From Bacillota bacterium (GTDB taxonomy: Bacteria; Bacillota; Limnochordia; Darwinibacteriales; Darwinibacteriaceae), in assembly GCA_012799115.1 (NCBI GenBank), contig JAAZLY010000213.1:1-20362 (forward strand): a stretch of 20,362 bases of DNA. The letters are read 5' to 3'. The notes below the pieces were generated by a model. That model saw only the letters and a program-made list of their open reading frames with translations. It had not been told where the DNA came from and did not search any database. Shown one piece after another: positions 1 through 6,987 of this stretch (its first letter is position 1; every line of letters starts with the position of its first letter). The translations under genes were made by a program, and so were the position numbers.

Positions 1-126
1 AAAGCATTCGGTGGTGGAGAAACCAATTATTGCGCCTGTGTTTTCGATGCAGGCTTCAATAGCTGGACCCGGAATACCATCTCGATCGCCAATAATGGCA
101 ATGTGTTTGCCGTTTAGATCGATCAT
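1..126 (-). CDS. grdA: Glycine reductase selenoprotein A (partial, N-terminal 42 codons)
   Basis: Reading the minus strand from ATG at 126 gives 42 codons that run off the window. The peptide begins MIDLNGKHIAIIGDRDGIPG and ends in STTECF. IGDRDGIPGPAIEAC and the terminal TECF are hallmarks of protein A, the small selenoprotein that carries the carboxymethyl-selenoether intermediate of glycine, sarcosine and betaine reductases. In the family, ECF is followed by Val and then selenocysteine (TGA), so the window stops just short of the catalytic residue. A strong ribosome site (AGGAGGA) lies just upstream of the ATG. The gene follows grdE by 31 nt on the same strand, as in known grd operons. No stop codon or selenocysteine-insertion hairpin can be seen because both would lie beyond position 1. 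Confidence 0.93.
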   Translation of the reverse strand, partial: MIDLNGKHIAIIGDRDGIPGPAIEACIENTGAIIGFSTTECF

Positions 127-157
127 GGACCAAATTCCTCCTTCTATGTTGTATGTC

Positions 158-1444
158 CTAAAACTCGCGAGCTGTTAACTTGTTGAAGCCAAGCTCGTTT
201 GTTGCTCCCATAATGGCTTGTAGTTCTACTACGATTGTACCGTCATCTTTGCGGCTTCCTTTGAAACCTCCGGCAATGACTTCGGCAGGATCAACATTAC
301 CAATGACCTTGTCCAAGACTGGCAAGGTTACCAGTTCGTTGGCATTTCCGCCAGTGACAATGGCATTAGCACTTGGGCTACCGTCTGCTAGAGACTGTGA
401 TGTACCATCTTGGCCAGCATACTCATCTGTTACCAGAACGGTCTTAACGCCCTTAGCCTCAATCTTGTTGCAGTTCATGATCAAGTCAGTATCAGGGTTA
501 CCAAAGCCTTCCTCACTGATGATCACGCCGTCAACACCCAAGTACTCAACTAACTTAGCTGTCAAATCAGACGAACGTTGCTTGTCAAGGAGCGTCACGT
601 TTTCGTTCGTGATTACACAACCGACAAAGCAGAGATCCTTACCGTGGCGGGCAAGGAGGTCATGAATGACTGGGCTGTTGAGGTGGTGGTAGCTGGTATT
701 CTTGTCGCAAGCCGACACACAGTTGCCACTCACGATGGCCCCGTCCATCACTTCCGTTGGGTGCATGAAGGTTGGCGTCATATTCTTGACATCCACTCCG
801 TAATAGTACGTGTCATGTAAGAGACCTTGGCTCTGCAACATGTACACATAGGCTACCTTTGGAAGATCAGGGTATTTCTCGTAATACTTGTGCAAAGGTA
901 GAATCTCATAGGTTATGGTTTCGTCTGGTGTTAGGTTGCGGGCCGCTTCTCCGAGGTAGTTTGCTGCCCGAAGACCCATCTTTCTGAGCGCAGTTTCGTG
1001 TTGATAGGTGATCACACCTTCTGCAGGCTCAGCTACAATGACTAGGTTGTTCAGTTTCGAGAACGGTGTAAGTTCAGCGCCTGGACCTGTCATATCAATG
1101 ATTCCCTCTTGGTAGCCAACAATTTGACCCGTTGTCACTACACCAACACCCTTGAGTACATGGGTGGTGCCTTGACCTGCGGTAAACATCTTGCTGACCA
1201 TGCCTGGGAAGATTCCGCCGTCTTGCTCAGGTTTGACCCTAGGCTCGATAACGTCTTTGCAAGGCATGATACGCACGGATTCACCTGGGCGGGCAATATC
1301 AATTTCCACCGAGGCTAGGTGTTCATCTTCTAGCAGTAACTGGGTGAGTTCGTCCTTGTTGACGAAGAGGGTACCATCCTTGATCTCTGTCTTGGAACCG
1401 AACTGCAAATCTTTGATGAAAATGTTACCTAATTTGAACTCCAT
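158..1444 (-). CDS. grdE: Glycine reductase complex protein B, alpha/beta precursor subunit GrdE
   Basis: The 428-residue product matches GrdE, the precursor that is cleaved into the two small subunits of the substrate-specific protein B. The segment GAIVSGNCVSACDKN contains Asn241-Cys242. In the family, cleavage before this cysteine creates the pyruvoyl group that binds the amino group of glycine as a Schiff base. Further family blocks are visible at CFVGCVITNENVTLLDKQRS and GVIISEEGFGNPDTD. Length is normal and there is no frameshift. The ATG at 1444 has a strong ribosome site (GGGAGGTGA). It lies 26 nt downstream of trxA and 31 nt upstream of grdA, so a single leftward transcript is likely. 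Betaine and sarcosine homologues (GrdI, GrdG) are related. Glycine specificity is the best guess because of the trxA-grdE-grdA order, but it is not proven from this gene alone. Confidence 0.93.
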   Translation of the reverse strand: MEFKLGNIFIKDLQFGSKTEIKDGTLFVNKDELTQLLLEDEHLASVEIDIARPGESVRIMPCKDVIEPRVKPEQDGGIFPGMVSKMFTAGQGTTHVLKGVGVVTTGQIVGYQEGIIDMTGPGAELTPFSKLNNLVIVAEPAEGVITYQHETALRKMGLRAANYLGEAARNLTPDETITYEILPLHKYYEKYPDLPKVAYVYMLQSQGLLHDTYYYGVDVKNMTPTFMHPTEVMDGAIVSGNCVSACDKNTSYHHLNSPVIHDLLARHGKDLCFVGCVITNENVTLLDKQRSSDLTAKLVEYLGVDGVIISEEGFGNPDTDLIMNCNKIEAKGVKTVLVTDEYAGQDGTSQSLADGSPSANAIVTGGNANELVTLPVLDKVIGNVDPAEVIAGGFKGSRKDDGTIVVELQAIMGATNELGFNKLTAREF

Positions 1445-1470
1445 ACATTCACCTCCCTTTCTGGTAAGCT

Positions 1471-1788
1471 TTAGCCGATAATTTCTTGGATCTTCTTCTC
1501 TACATCTTCAGCGCCAAATTCGCCGCTAAACTCGTGTTTCTTTTCTCCATTATGGTAAAAGGCAATGACTGGCAAGGACATGACACCTTGTGCCATGGAT
1601 AAACGCCTGGCAGTGGTTGTGTCTAAGGAATAGAAATCCAACTTATCCTTGTATTTCTCCGCCAGGGCCTTGATGTCTGGCATAAGGTTCATGCAAGGTA
1701 CACATTTTGGACTCCAAAAGTCTACCAACGCCCAGCCACTGGAGTTGGGGATATGCTCTTCCCACGAGTCTTTGTTAAGCTCGATCAC
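1471..1788 (-). CDS. trxA: Thioredoxin of the glycine reductase operon
   Basis: A thioredoxin-fold protein of 105 residues, the probable electron donor that reduces the oxidised selenoprotein A and protein C during glycine reduction. The active site is WSPKCVPC (Cys29, Cys32), in place of the classic WCGPC. Similar non-classical motifs occur in grd-associated thioredoxins of amino-acid-fermenting clostridia. The cis-proline region (SLPVIAFYHNG) is intact. I chose the GTG at 1788 because AAAGGAGGT sits 7 nt upstream and the protein then begins MIELNKDSWEEHI, as relatives do. An in-frame ATG at 1842, also with a ribosome site (GAGGAGG), would add 18 residues that do not resemble the family. Usually a thioredoxin reductase gene (trxB) lies upstream in such operons, but here PFOR is divergent instead, so trxB must be elsewhere. 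Confidence 0.9.
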   Translation of the reverse strand: MIELNKDSWEEHIPNSSGWALVDFWSPKCVPCMNLMPDIKALAEKYKDKLDFYSLDTTTARRLSMAQGVMSLPVIAFYHNGEKKHEFSGEFGAEDVEKKIQEIIG

Positions 1789-2041
1789 TAATACGACCTC
1801 CTTTGCTTGTTGTTCATGTAACATATTACCCAATGCCCCCATTTATCCTCCTCGGAATTCCGTTTTTATGGGGATTTTTTCAAAATATAACACGCTTGTG
1901 AATTTCGTAGCGATGCCTTGAAACGAAAGACCAACTTCAAAAAAAACCCCCGTTGAATCCGAATTTCGTCCCTGTTCCTGTATGAGAACGCGTATTTATC
2001 AAATAATAGGGAGGAACCTTGCAGAGGATGGAGGACGAAGC
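1789..2041. promoter_or_regulatory. Divergent intergenic region between grd operon and PFOR
   Basis: A 253-base gap from which the trxA-grdE-grdA operon reads left and PFOR reads right, so at least two promoters are expected. The leftward strand has an AT-rich TTATATTTT stretch (around 1884-1893) that could be a -10 element, but no good -35 partner. On the rightward strand TTGAAT at 1953-1958 lacks a convincing -10. No riboswitch or clear inverted repeat was recognised. The gap also holds the alternative trxA start at 1842 with its own ribosome site. Confidence 0.4.
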
Positions 2042-5000
2042 GTGAAAAAGTTTGTCACAGTCAATGGTAACGAGGCTGCAGCACATGTAGCCTATGCTTT
2101 TACTGAGGTCAGTGCAATTTATCCCATTACTCCATCGTCGCCGATGGCGGAGTTGGTGGACGAGTGGAGTGCTCATGGTAGGCAGAACCTCTTCGGTGAT
2201 GTGCCTGAGGTTGTTGAAATGCAGTCTGAGGCAGGTGCTGCTGGCGCTGTGCACGGATCGCTAAGTGTGGGAGCTCTTACGACAACTTTCACAGCATCCC
2301 AGGGTTTGTTGCTGATGATTCCTAACATGTACAAGATCGCGGGGGAGCTTTTGCCCTGTGTGTTTCATGTTAGTGCGAGGGCGCTGGCTACCCATGCGTT
2401 ATCAATCTTTGGTGATCATCAAGATGTAATGGCCTGTCGTCAGACGGGATTTGCCTTCTTGGCAGCGGCAAATGTACAGGAGGTGATGGATCTTGCCTGC
2501 ATTGCACATTTGTCGACACTCTCAGCCAAGGTACCTTTCCTCCATTTCTTTGATGGTTTTCGGACCTCTAATGAATATCAGAAGATAGAATCCCTCGAGT
2601 ACGACCTAATGGCCAAACTCATTGACTGGGACGCGATCGATGATTTCCGTCAGCGGGGTCTAAGTCCAGAGCGGCCGGTAACGAAGGGTACGGCCCAAAA
2701 CCCCGACATCTATTTTCAAGGCCGAGAAGTGGCCAATCCTTTCTATGAAGCAGTTCCAGGGATCGTGGAAAACTATATGAACTCCTTGGGTCAATTGACA
2801 GGCAGGAGATACCGTCTCTTTGATTACTACGGTCATCCTGAGGCCGATCGAGTAATTGTCGCCATGGGTTCTGTCTGCGATACAATTGAGGAAACCGTGG
2901 ACTATCTCCAAGGGCGAGGAGAAAAGGTGGGCGTTGTGAAGGTCCATCTATACCGACCTTTTTCCACGGAGCACCTTTTGAGGGTCTTGCCCCATACGGT
3001 AAGAAAGATCGCCGTATTAGATCGAACCAAAGAGCCTGGTTCTGCAGGTGAACCTCTGTATCTTGATGTGATCAAGGCTTGTCAGAAGTTCCAAGGAGAC
3101 GTCACCATCGTCGGTGGGCGCTATGGCTTAGGCTCTAAGGATACAGTGCCATCTCAAATCGTGTCTGTGTTTGAGAATCTTGAGCAACATCAGCCACTTG
3201 ATCGATTTACCATCGGTATTGTAGATGACGTAAGTCATAGTTCCCTTCCTGCTGGGGATCCCTTGGATGTAACGCCTGAAGGTACGATTAGCTGTAAGTT
3301 CTGGGGCCTAGGCTCTGATGGCACAGTGGGGGCGAATCAAGGGGCGGTCCGAATTATCGGGGAGCATACGGACCTTTATGCTCAGGCTTACTTTTTCTAC
3401 GACAGCAAAAAGTCTGGGGGAACCACAATATCGCACCTTCGGTTTGGCAAGCACCCGATCAAAGCACCTTACCTAGTGGATCATCCCGACTACATCGCCT
3501 GTCACAACAAAGCTTTCGTGAACAATTATGATTTGCTCAAGGGCATCAAAAAGGGGGGAACGTTCGTCTTAAACTGCCCTTGGGAAGGTAAAGAGCTTGA
3601 AGAGAATCTTCCAGCGCACCTAAAACGAGCGCTAGCAGAGGAACAAGTCAAATTCTACACAATCGATGCAATCTCGATTGCGGGCAAGTTAGGTCTTGGT
3701 AACCGAATCAATATGGTGATGCAATCGGCCTTCTTTACACTGGCCAAGGTTATTCCAGTGGAGGAAGCACTCGCCTTTCTGAAAGAATCCGTCGTTGAAC
3801 TGTATGGGCGCAAAGGCCAGAAGATTGTTGATATGAACATAGCAGCCATTGACCAGGGAGCGACTGCTCTTAAGGAAGTACGGGTTCCCCCTGAATGGGC
3901 AAACCTCCGTGATGAGCGGGAGGAAGATGCCAAAGGTGCGCCACCTTTTGTCGAGGAGATTCAGCTTCCCATGCAGCGCATGGAGGGCGATGATCTACCC
4001 GTGAGCGCCTTTCTGGGTATGGAAGATGGTGCCTTTCCTAATGGTACCACGGCTTATGAGAAGCGGGGAATTGCCGTGACCATTCCCGAATGGCAGATCG
4101 AGCGGTGCATTCAGTGTAACCAGTGCTCCTTTGTCTGTCCCCATGCCGTGATTCGGCCGTTTCTGCTAGATCAAGAGGAGATGGCGCAGGCTCCTACGGG
4201 CTTTACTACCAAGCAAGCTATTGGTAAAGGGCTCGAAGGCTTTGGGTATCGCATTCAGGTTAGTCCTTTGGATTGTACAGGTTGCGGTAACTGCGCTGAT
4301 GTGTGTCCTGCGCCAGAGAAAGCCCTTGTAATGAGACCCGCAGACCAAGAGATCGTCAAACAGAAAGACAATTGGTACTACGCCTTGCAGGTCACGAGCA
4401 AGGAGGACTTCGTGGACTGGCGAACCCTCAAGAACAGTCAGTTCCGCACTCCGCTCTTTGAGTTTCATGGCGCATGTCCGGGTTGCGGAGAGACTCCGTA
4501 TATTCGGTTGCTAACCCAGCTCTTCGGGGAGCGGATGTTGATTGCCAATGCTACCGGTTGTTCGTCCATTTATGGGGCCAGTGCACCATCGTTTCCTTAT
4601 TCCAAGAATGAAGCAGGTCAGGGACCTGCCTGGGCCAACTCGCTCTTTGAAGATAATGCAGAATTTGGGTTTGGCATGCGTTTGGGAGGAAAACAGCTTG
4701 AGAAGCGTCTGCGTCACCTAGTGGAGCAGCTTGTCTCTGACGACACCATATCGGGAGCGGTTAAGGAAGCATGTCTCGAGTGGCTCGAAAACAGGAACGA
4801 TTCCCTTGCTTCTCAGAAAGTCAGTAGGCGGCTTGTGGAGCTCTTGGATGCAGAGTCTGGGGCACATGCGGGGATGAGGGAAATTCTCAAACATAAGGAG
4901 CATTTGACGAAAAAGTCCCAGTGGATCATCGGGGGCGATGGCTGGGCCTATGACATTGGCTATGGAGGCCTGGATCATGTGCTCTCCTTGGGCGAAGATG

Positions 5001-5560
5001 TGAACTTGTTGGTGTTGGATACCGAGGTCTACTCCAATACGGGCGGTCAGTCTTCAAAGTCAACCCCGACAGGTGCGGTGGCCAAGTTTGCGGCAGCCGG
5101 CAAACGCATCCGCAAGAAAGACCTGGGAAGAATGGCAATGACCTATGGATACGTGTATGTAGCCCAAATTGCTCTGGGTGCCAACATGAATCATACTATT
5201 CGAACGATTCTGGAGGCAGAAAGCTATCCTGGTCCTTCACTGATCATTGCTTATTCCCCCTGTATTAACCACGGAATACAAAGTGGCATGGGTTCTAGCA
5301 TCTTGCAGGAGAAACGAGCAGTGGAAGCAGGGTATTGGCATCTCTATCGCTACAATCCTCTCTTGGCGAAGGAGGGGAAGAATCCCTTTACTCTGGATTC
5401 TAAAACGCCTAGCGCATCGTTTAGAGAGTTCTTAATGAGTGAGCTACGCTATTCATCTCTACAGCGGGCCTTCCCTGATCTAGCGGAGGAGCTCTTTATT
5501 AAGGCAGAAGAAGATGCGAAGACCCGTCTTGAGGAATATCTGCGGTTGGCGAGTTATTGA
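2042..5560 (+). CDS. nifJ: Pyruvate:ferredoxin (flavodoxin) oxidoreductase, single-chain
   Basis: A 1172-residue enzyme that oxidises pyruvate with CoA to acetyl-CoA and CO2 while reducing ferredoxin. Domain order is the full single-chain PFOR. The N-terminal pyruvate/TPP domain has YPITPSSPMAE (about 27-37) and SIFGDHQDVMACRQTGFAF. The ferredoxin domain carries two 4Fe-4S motifs, C689-C692-C695-C699 and C745-C748-C751-C755. The proximal cluster cysteines are C812, C815 and C840, plus C1074 in SPCINHG. The TPP domain has GDGWAYDIGYGGLDH and DTEVYSNTGGQSS. The GTG at 2042 is preferred: GGAGG lies 8 nt upstream and MKKFVTVNGNEAAAHVAYAF is the usual N-terminus. An in-frame ATG at 1982 would add 20 unsupported residues. 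The long C-terminal extension of the Desulfovibrio africanus enzyme is absent, as in many clostridial PFORs. It is divergent from the grd operon. Confidence 0.97.
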   Translation: MKKFVTVNGNEAAAHVAYAFTEVSAIYPITPSSPMAELVDEWSAHGRQNLFGDVPEVVEMQSEAGAAGAVHGSLSVGALTTTFTASQGLLLMIPNMYKIAGELLPCVFHVSARALATHALSIFGDHQDVMACRQTGFAFLAAANVQEVMDLACIAHLSTLSAKVPFLHFFDGFRTSNEYQKIESLEYDLMAKLIDWDAIDDFRQRGLSPERPVTKGTAQNPDIYFQGREVANPFYEAVPGIVENYMNSLGQLTGRRYRLFDYYGHPEADRVIVAMGSVCDTIEETVDYLQGRGEKVGVVKVHLYRPFSTEHLLRVLPHTVRKIAVLDRTKEPGSAGEPLYLDVIKACQKFQGDVTIVGGRYGLGSKDTVPSQIVSVFENLEQHQPLDRFTIGIVDDVSHSSLPAGDPLDVTPEGTISCKFWGLGSDGTVGANQGAVRIIGEHTDLYAQAYFFYDSKKSGGTTISHLRFGKHPIKAPYLVDHPDYIACHNKAFVNNYDLLKGIKKGGTFVLNCPWEGKELEENLPAHLKRALAEEQVKFYTIDAISIAGKLGLGNRINMVMQSAFFTLAKVIPVEEALAFLKESVVELYGRKGQKIVDMNIAAIDQGATALKEVRVPPEWANLRDEREEDAKGAPPFVEEIQLPMQRMEGDDLPVSAFLGMEDGAFPNGTTAYEKRGIAVTIPEWQIERCIQCNQCSFVCPHAVIRPFLLDQEEMAQAPTGFTTKQAIGKGLEGFGYRIQVSPLDCTGCGNCADVCPAPEKALVMRPADQEIVKQKDNWYYALQVTSKEDFVDWRTLKNSQFRTPLFEFHGACPGCGETPYIRLLTQLFGERMLIANATGCSSIYGASAPSFPYSKNEAGQGPAWANSLFEDNAEFGFGMRLGGKQLEKRLRHLVEQLVSDDTISGAVKEACLEWLENRNDSLASQKVSRRLVELLDAESGAHAGMREILKHKEHLTKKSQWIIGGDGWAYDIGYGGLDHVLSLGEDVNLLVLDTEVYSNTGGQSSKSTPTGAVAKFAAAGKRIRKKDLGRMAMTYGYVYVAQIALGANMNHTIRTILEAESYPGPSLIIAYSPCINHGIQSGMGSSILQEKRAVEAGYWHLYRYNPLLAKEGKNPFTLDSKTPSASFREFLMSELRYSSLQRAFPDLAEELFIKAEEDAKTRLEEYLRLASY

Positions 5561-5569
5561 GAAAGGGAA

Positions 5570-5591
5570 ATGGGGAGCAAACGCTCCCCAT
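5570..5591. terminator. Hairpin between convergent PFOR and small spore gene
   Basis: A perfect 9-bp stem (ATGGGGAGC / GCTCCCCAT) with an AAAC loop lies 9 nt after the PFOR stop and just beyond the stop of the leftward gene at 5596. No long T tract follows on either strand, so it may be a weak bidirectional terminator or an mRNA 3'-end stabiliser. Confidence 0.55.
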
Positions 5592-5595
5592 CGGT

Positions 5596-5769
5596 TTACT
5601 TTCGATTATGATTTACCCATTCCCGTGCTAGCTCCATGTCTTCAGTGCTTGGTACGGGGACTTTTGAATCTGGCTTTTCTCGCTCCACATTGGCCCAGGC
5701 CGCTGTGGAGTGTTCTTCTATGGGCACATCTCTGATTCGTCTCGGCTTACGCTCTGCTTTTCTCATCAT
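5596..5769 (-). CDS. Small spore-surface-type protein (DUF3787-like)
   Basis: A 57-residue hydrophilic protein beginning MMRKAERKPRRIRDVPIEEH and continuing with a TAAWANVE block and a C-terminal ELAREWVNHN. The core pattern (PIE-x-H-x-TAAWAN, then KP-x-SKVP-x-PS and a C-terminal EWV-x-x-N) matches my recollection of the DUF3787 family, which is annotated as a spore surface protein in Clostridioides difficile. That assignment comes from memory of the motif, not from a search. The start is set by GGGAGGAG a few bases upstream of the double ATG at 5769/5766. The reading frame stays open upstream to 6252, but that extension shadows the M42 gene and is not credible. Monocistronic and leftward. 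No sporulation-sigma promoter could be fixed with confidence. Confidence 0.75.
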   Translation of the reverse strand: MMRKAERKPRRIRDVPIEEHSTAAWANVEREKPDSKVPVPSTEDMELAREWVNHNRK

Positions 5770-5787
5770 ATTTTCTCCTCCCTGACA

Positions 5788-5816
5788 ATAGTCTGATGAA
5801 AAGAACGTGAGACTAT
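5788..5816. repeat. Inverted repeat in divergent promoter gap
   Basis: ATAGTCT (5788-5794) and AGACTAT (5810-5816) form a perfect 7-bp inverted repeat with a 15-nt spacer. Half-site centres are 22 bp apart, about two helical turns. It lies 19 bp upstream of the small spore gene and about 80 bp upstream of the M42 peptidase gene. It could be an operator or an mRNA hairpin. Confidence 0.45.
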
Positions 5817-5893
5817 CCGTTTTCTTTCCTGGTAGAAGGGATAAACCAAAAAACGTCAAATAGTTATCCTCATGGAAAGCGAGGCTGATTAGA

Positions 5894-6943
5894 TTGCCCA
5901 TAACCTTTAGCGGAAAGGAACTGCTACAGATTACCAATGAATTGGTTTCTATTCCTAGTCCATCTGGATACACTGACATGATCATTGACCATATCGCAGT
6001 GTTTTTCGATCGACTTGGCATCTCATACGTGAAGAATCGCAAGGGTGCGATCATAGCTACGTTACCTGGGAAGAACAAGGACGTACACCGCTTGGTGACC
6101 GCCCATGTGGATACGCTCGGTGCCATGGTCAAAGAGATTAAGGCTGACGGTCGCCTTCGCTTGACCATGATCGGCGGCTCACGCTGGATCCATGTGGAAG
6201 GTGAGTACTGCAAAGTCTTTACGTCCGATGAAAATACATTTACTGGCACCATACTTATGCACCAAAGCTCGGTCCACGTTTACAAAGACGCATCGACTGC
6301 AGAGCGCAACCAGGCCAATATGGAAGTACGCCTCGATGCTAAAGTCCACAGTGCCGATGATGTGAGGAAACTGGGGATCAATGTCGGTGATTTTGTGGCC
6401 TTTGACCCCCGTGTTGAAGTCTTGCCCACCGGTTTTATCAAGTCCAGACATCTTGATGATAAGGCCAGTGCGGGAGTTCTTCTGTATCTTCTGCAAGAAA
6501 TGCAGGAAAATGGGGAGGAGCTACCATTTACCACGCACTTTCTCTTTTCTAACTACGAAGAGATTGGTTATGGTGGTAACTCCAACATTCCAGAGGAAGT
6601 TGTGGAGTATTTGGCTGTTGATATGGGTGCCATTGGAGACGGACAGACAACGGATGAGTATACGGTCTCCATTTGCGCTATGGACTCAACAGGACCCTAT
6701 AATGCTCGTCTCCGTCAGCACTTGGTTGAACTGGCTGAGAAAAATGGTATTGAGTACCAAGTGGATATCTATCCGTTCTACGGCTCCGACGCCAGCGCGG
6801 CCTTGAGGGCAGGTCACGACATCGTCCATGGGCTCGTAGGTCCAGGGATTGATGCCTCCCACGCGTTTGAGAGAACGCATGTGGACTCTCTGGTTAACAC
6901 AGCCAAACTTGTGTACCACTATCTGCTGTCGGACTTGTGCTAG
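5894..6943 (+). CDS. M42-family metallo-aminopeptidase
   Basis: A 349-residue cytosolic di-metal peptidase of the M42 (tetrahedral aminopeptidase/glucanase-like) family. All expected metal and catalytic residues are visible: His71 in TAHVDTLG, Asp188 in SRHLDDKASAG, Glu222/Glu223 in NYEEIGYGG, Asp243 in AVDMGAIGDG and His323 in GIDASHAFERTH. It lacks a signal peptide. The sequence is closer to the M42 subgroup seen with NAGGN osmolyte genes (GPYNARLRQHL, YPFYGSDASAA, ERTHVDSL) than to FrvX-type enzymes, but no NAGGN synthesis genes are nearby. The TTG at 5894 is preferred: GAGG lies 9 nt upstream and the first helix (GKELLQITNELVSIPSPSGY) is complete. Likely role: trimming of peptides, perhaps supplying amino acids for Stickland fermentation. 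That role is inferred only from neighbours. Confidence 0.92.
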   Translation: MPITFSGKELLQITNELVSIPSPSGYTDMIIDHIAVFFDRLGISYVKNRKGAIIATLPGKNKDVHRLVTAHVDTLGAMVKEIKADGRLRLTMIGGSRWIHVEGEYCKVFTSDENTFTGTILMHQSSVHVYKDASTAERNQANMEVRLDAKVHSADDVRKLGINVGDFVAFDPRVEVLPTGFIKSRHLDDKASAGVLLYLLQEMQENGEELPFTTHFLFSNYEEIGYGGNSNIPEEVVEYLAVDMGAIGDGQTTDEYTVSICAMDSTGPYNARLRQHLVELAEKNGIEYQVDIYPFYGSDASAALRAGHDIVHGLVGPGIDASHAFERTHVDSLVNTAKLVYHYLLSDLC

Positions 6944-6952
6944 AGCTAAGCC

Positions 6953-6987
6953 AAGAAGGCCTCCCCTAGAGGACGCCTTCTTTTTTT
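6953..6987 (+). terminator. Rho-independent terminator of the M42 gene
   Basis: AAGAAGGC (6953-6960) pairs with GCCTTCTT (6975-6982), followed by a run of T to 6987. The structure overlaps the last codons of the convergent 5'-nucleotidase gene, whose stop codon (6966-6968) sits in the loop. On the minus strand the T tract is poor, so it acts mainly rightward. Confidence 0.85.

Noticed and set aside
180..665. Rightward reading frame antisense to grdE
   Set aside because: Shadow of a strongly conserved leftward gene, with no ribosome site or recognisable domain.
1982..2041. Longer PFOR start at the ATG at 1982
   Set aside because: Adds 20 residues absent from the family; the GTG at 2042 has a correctly spaced GGAGG.
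1789..2041. Glycine riboswitch ahead of the grd operon
   Set aside because: A glycine riboswitch would be plausible by function, but I see no paired aptamer-like structure on the leftward strand and the gap is short.
5770..6252. Upstream extension of the small spore protein to a 218-residue leftward reading frame
   Set aside because: It lies antisense to the well-supported M42 gene, has no family resemblance, and a clear ribosome site precedes the internal ATG at 5769.
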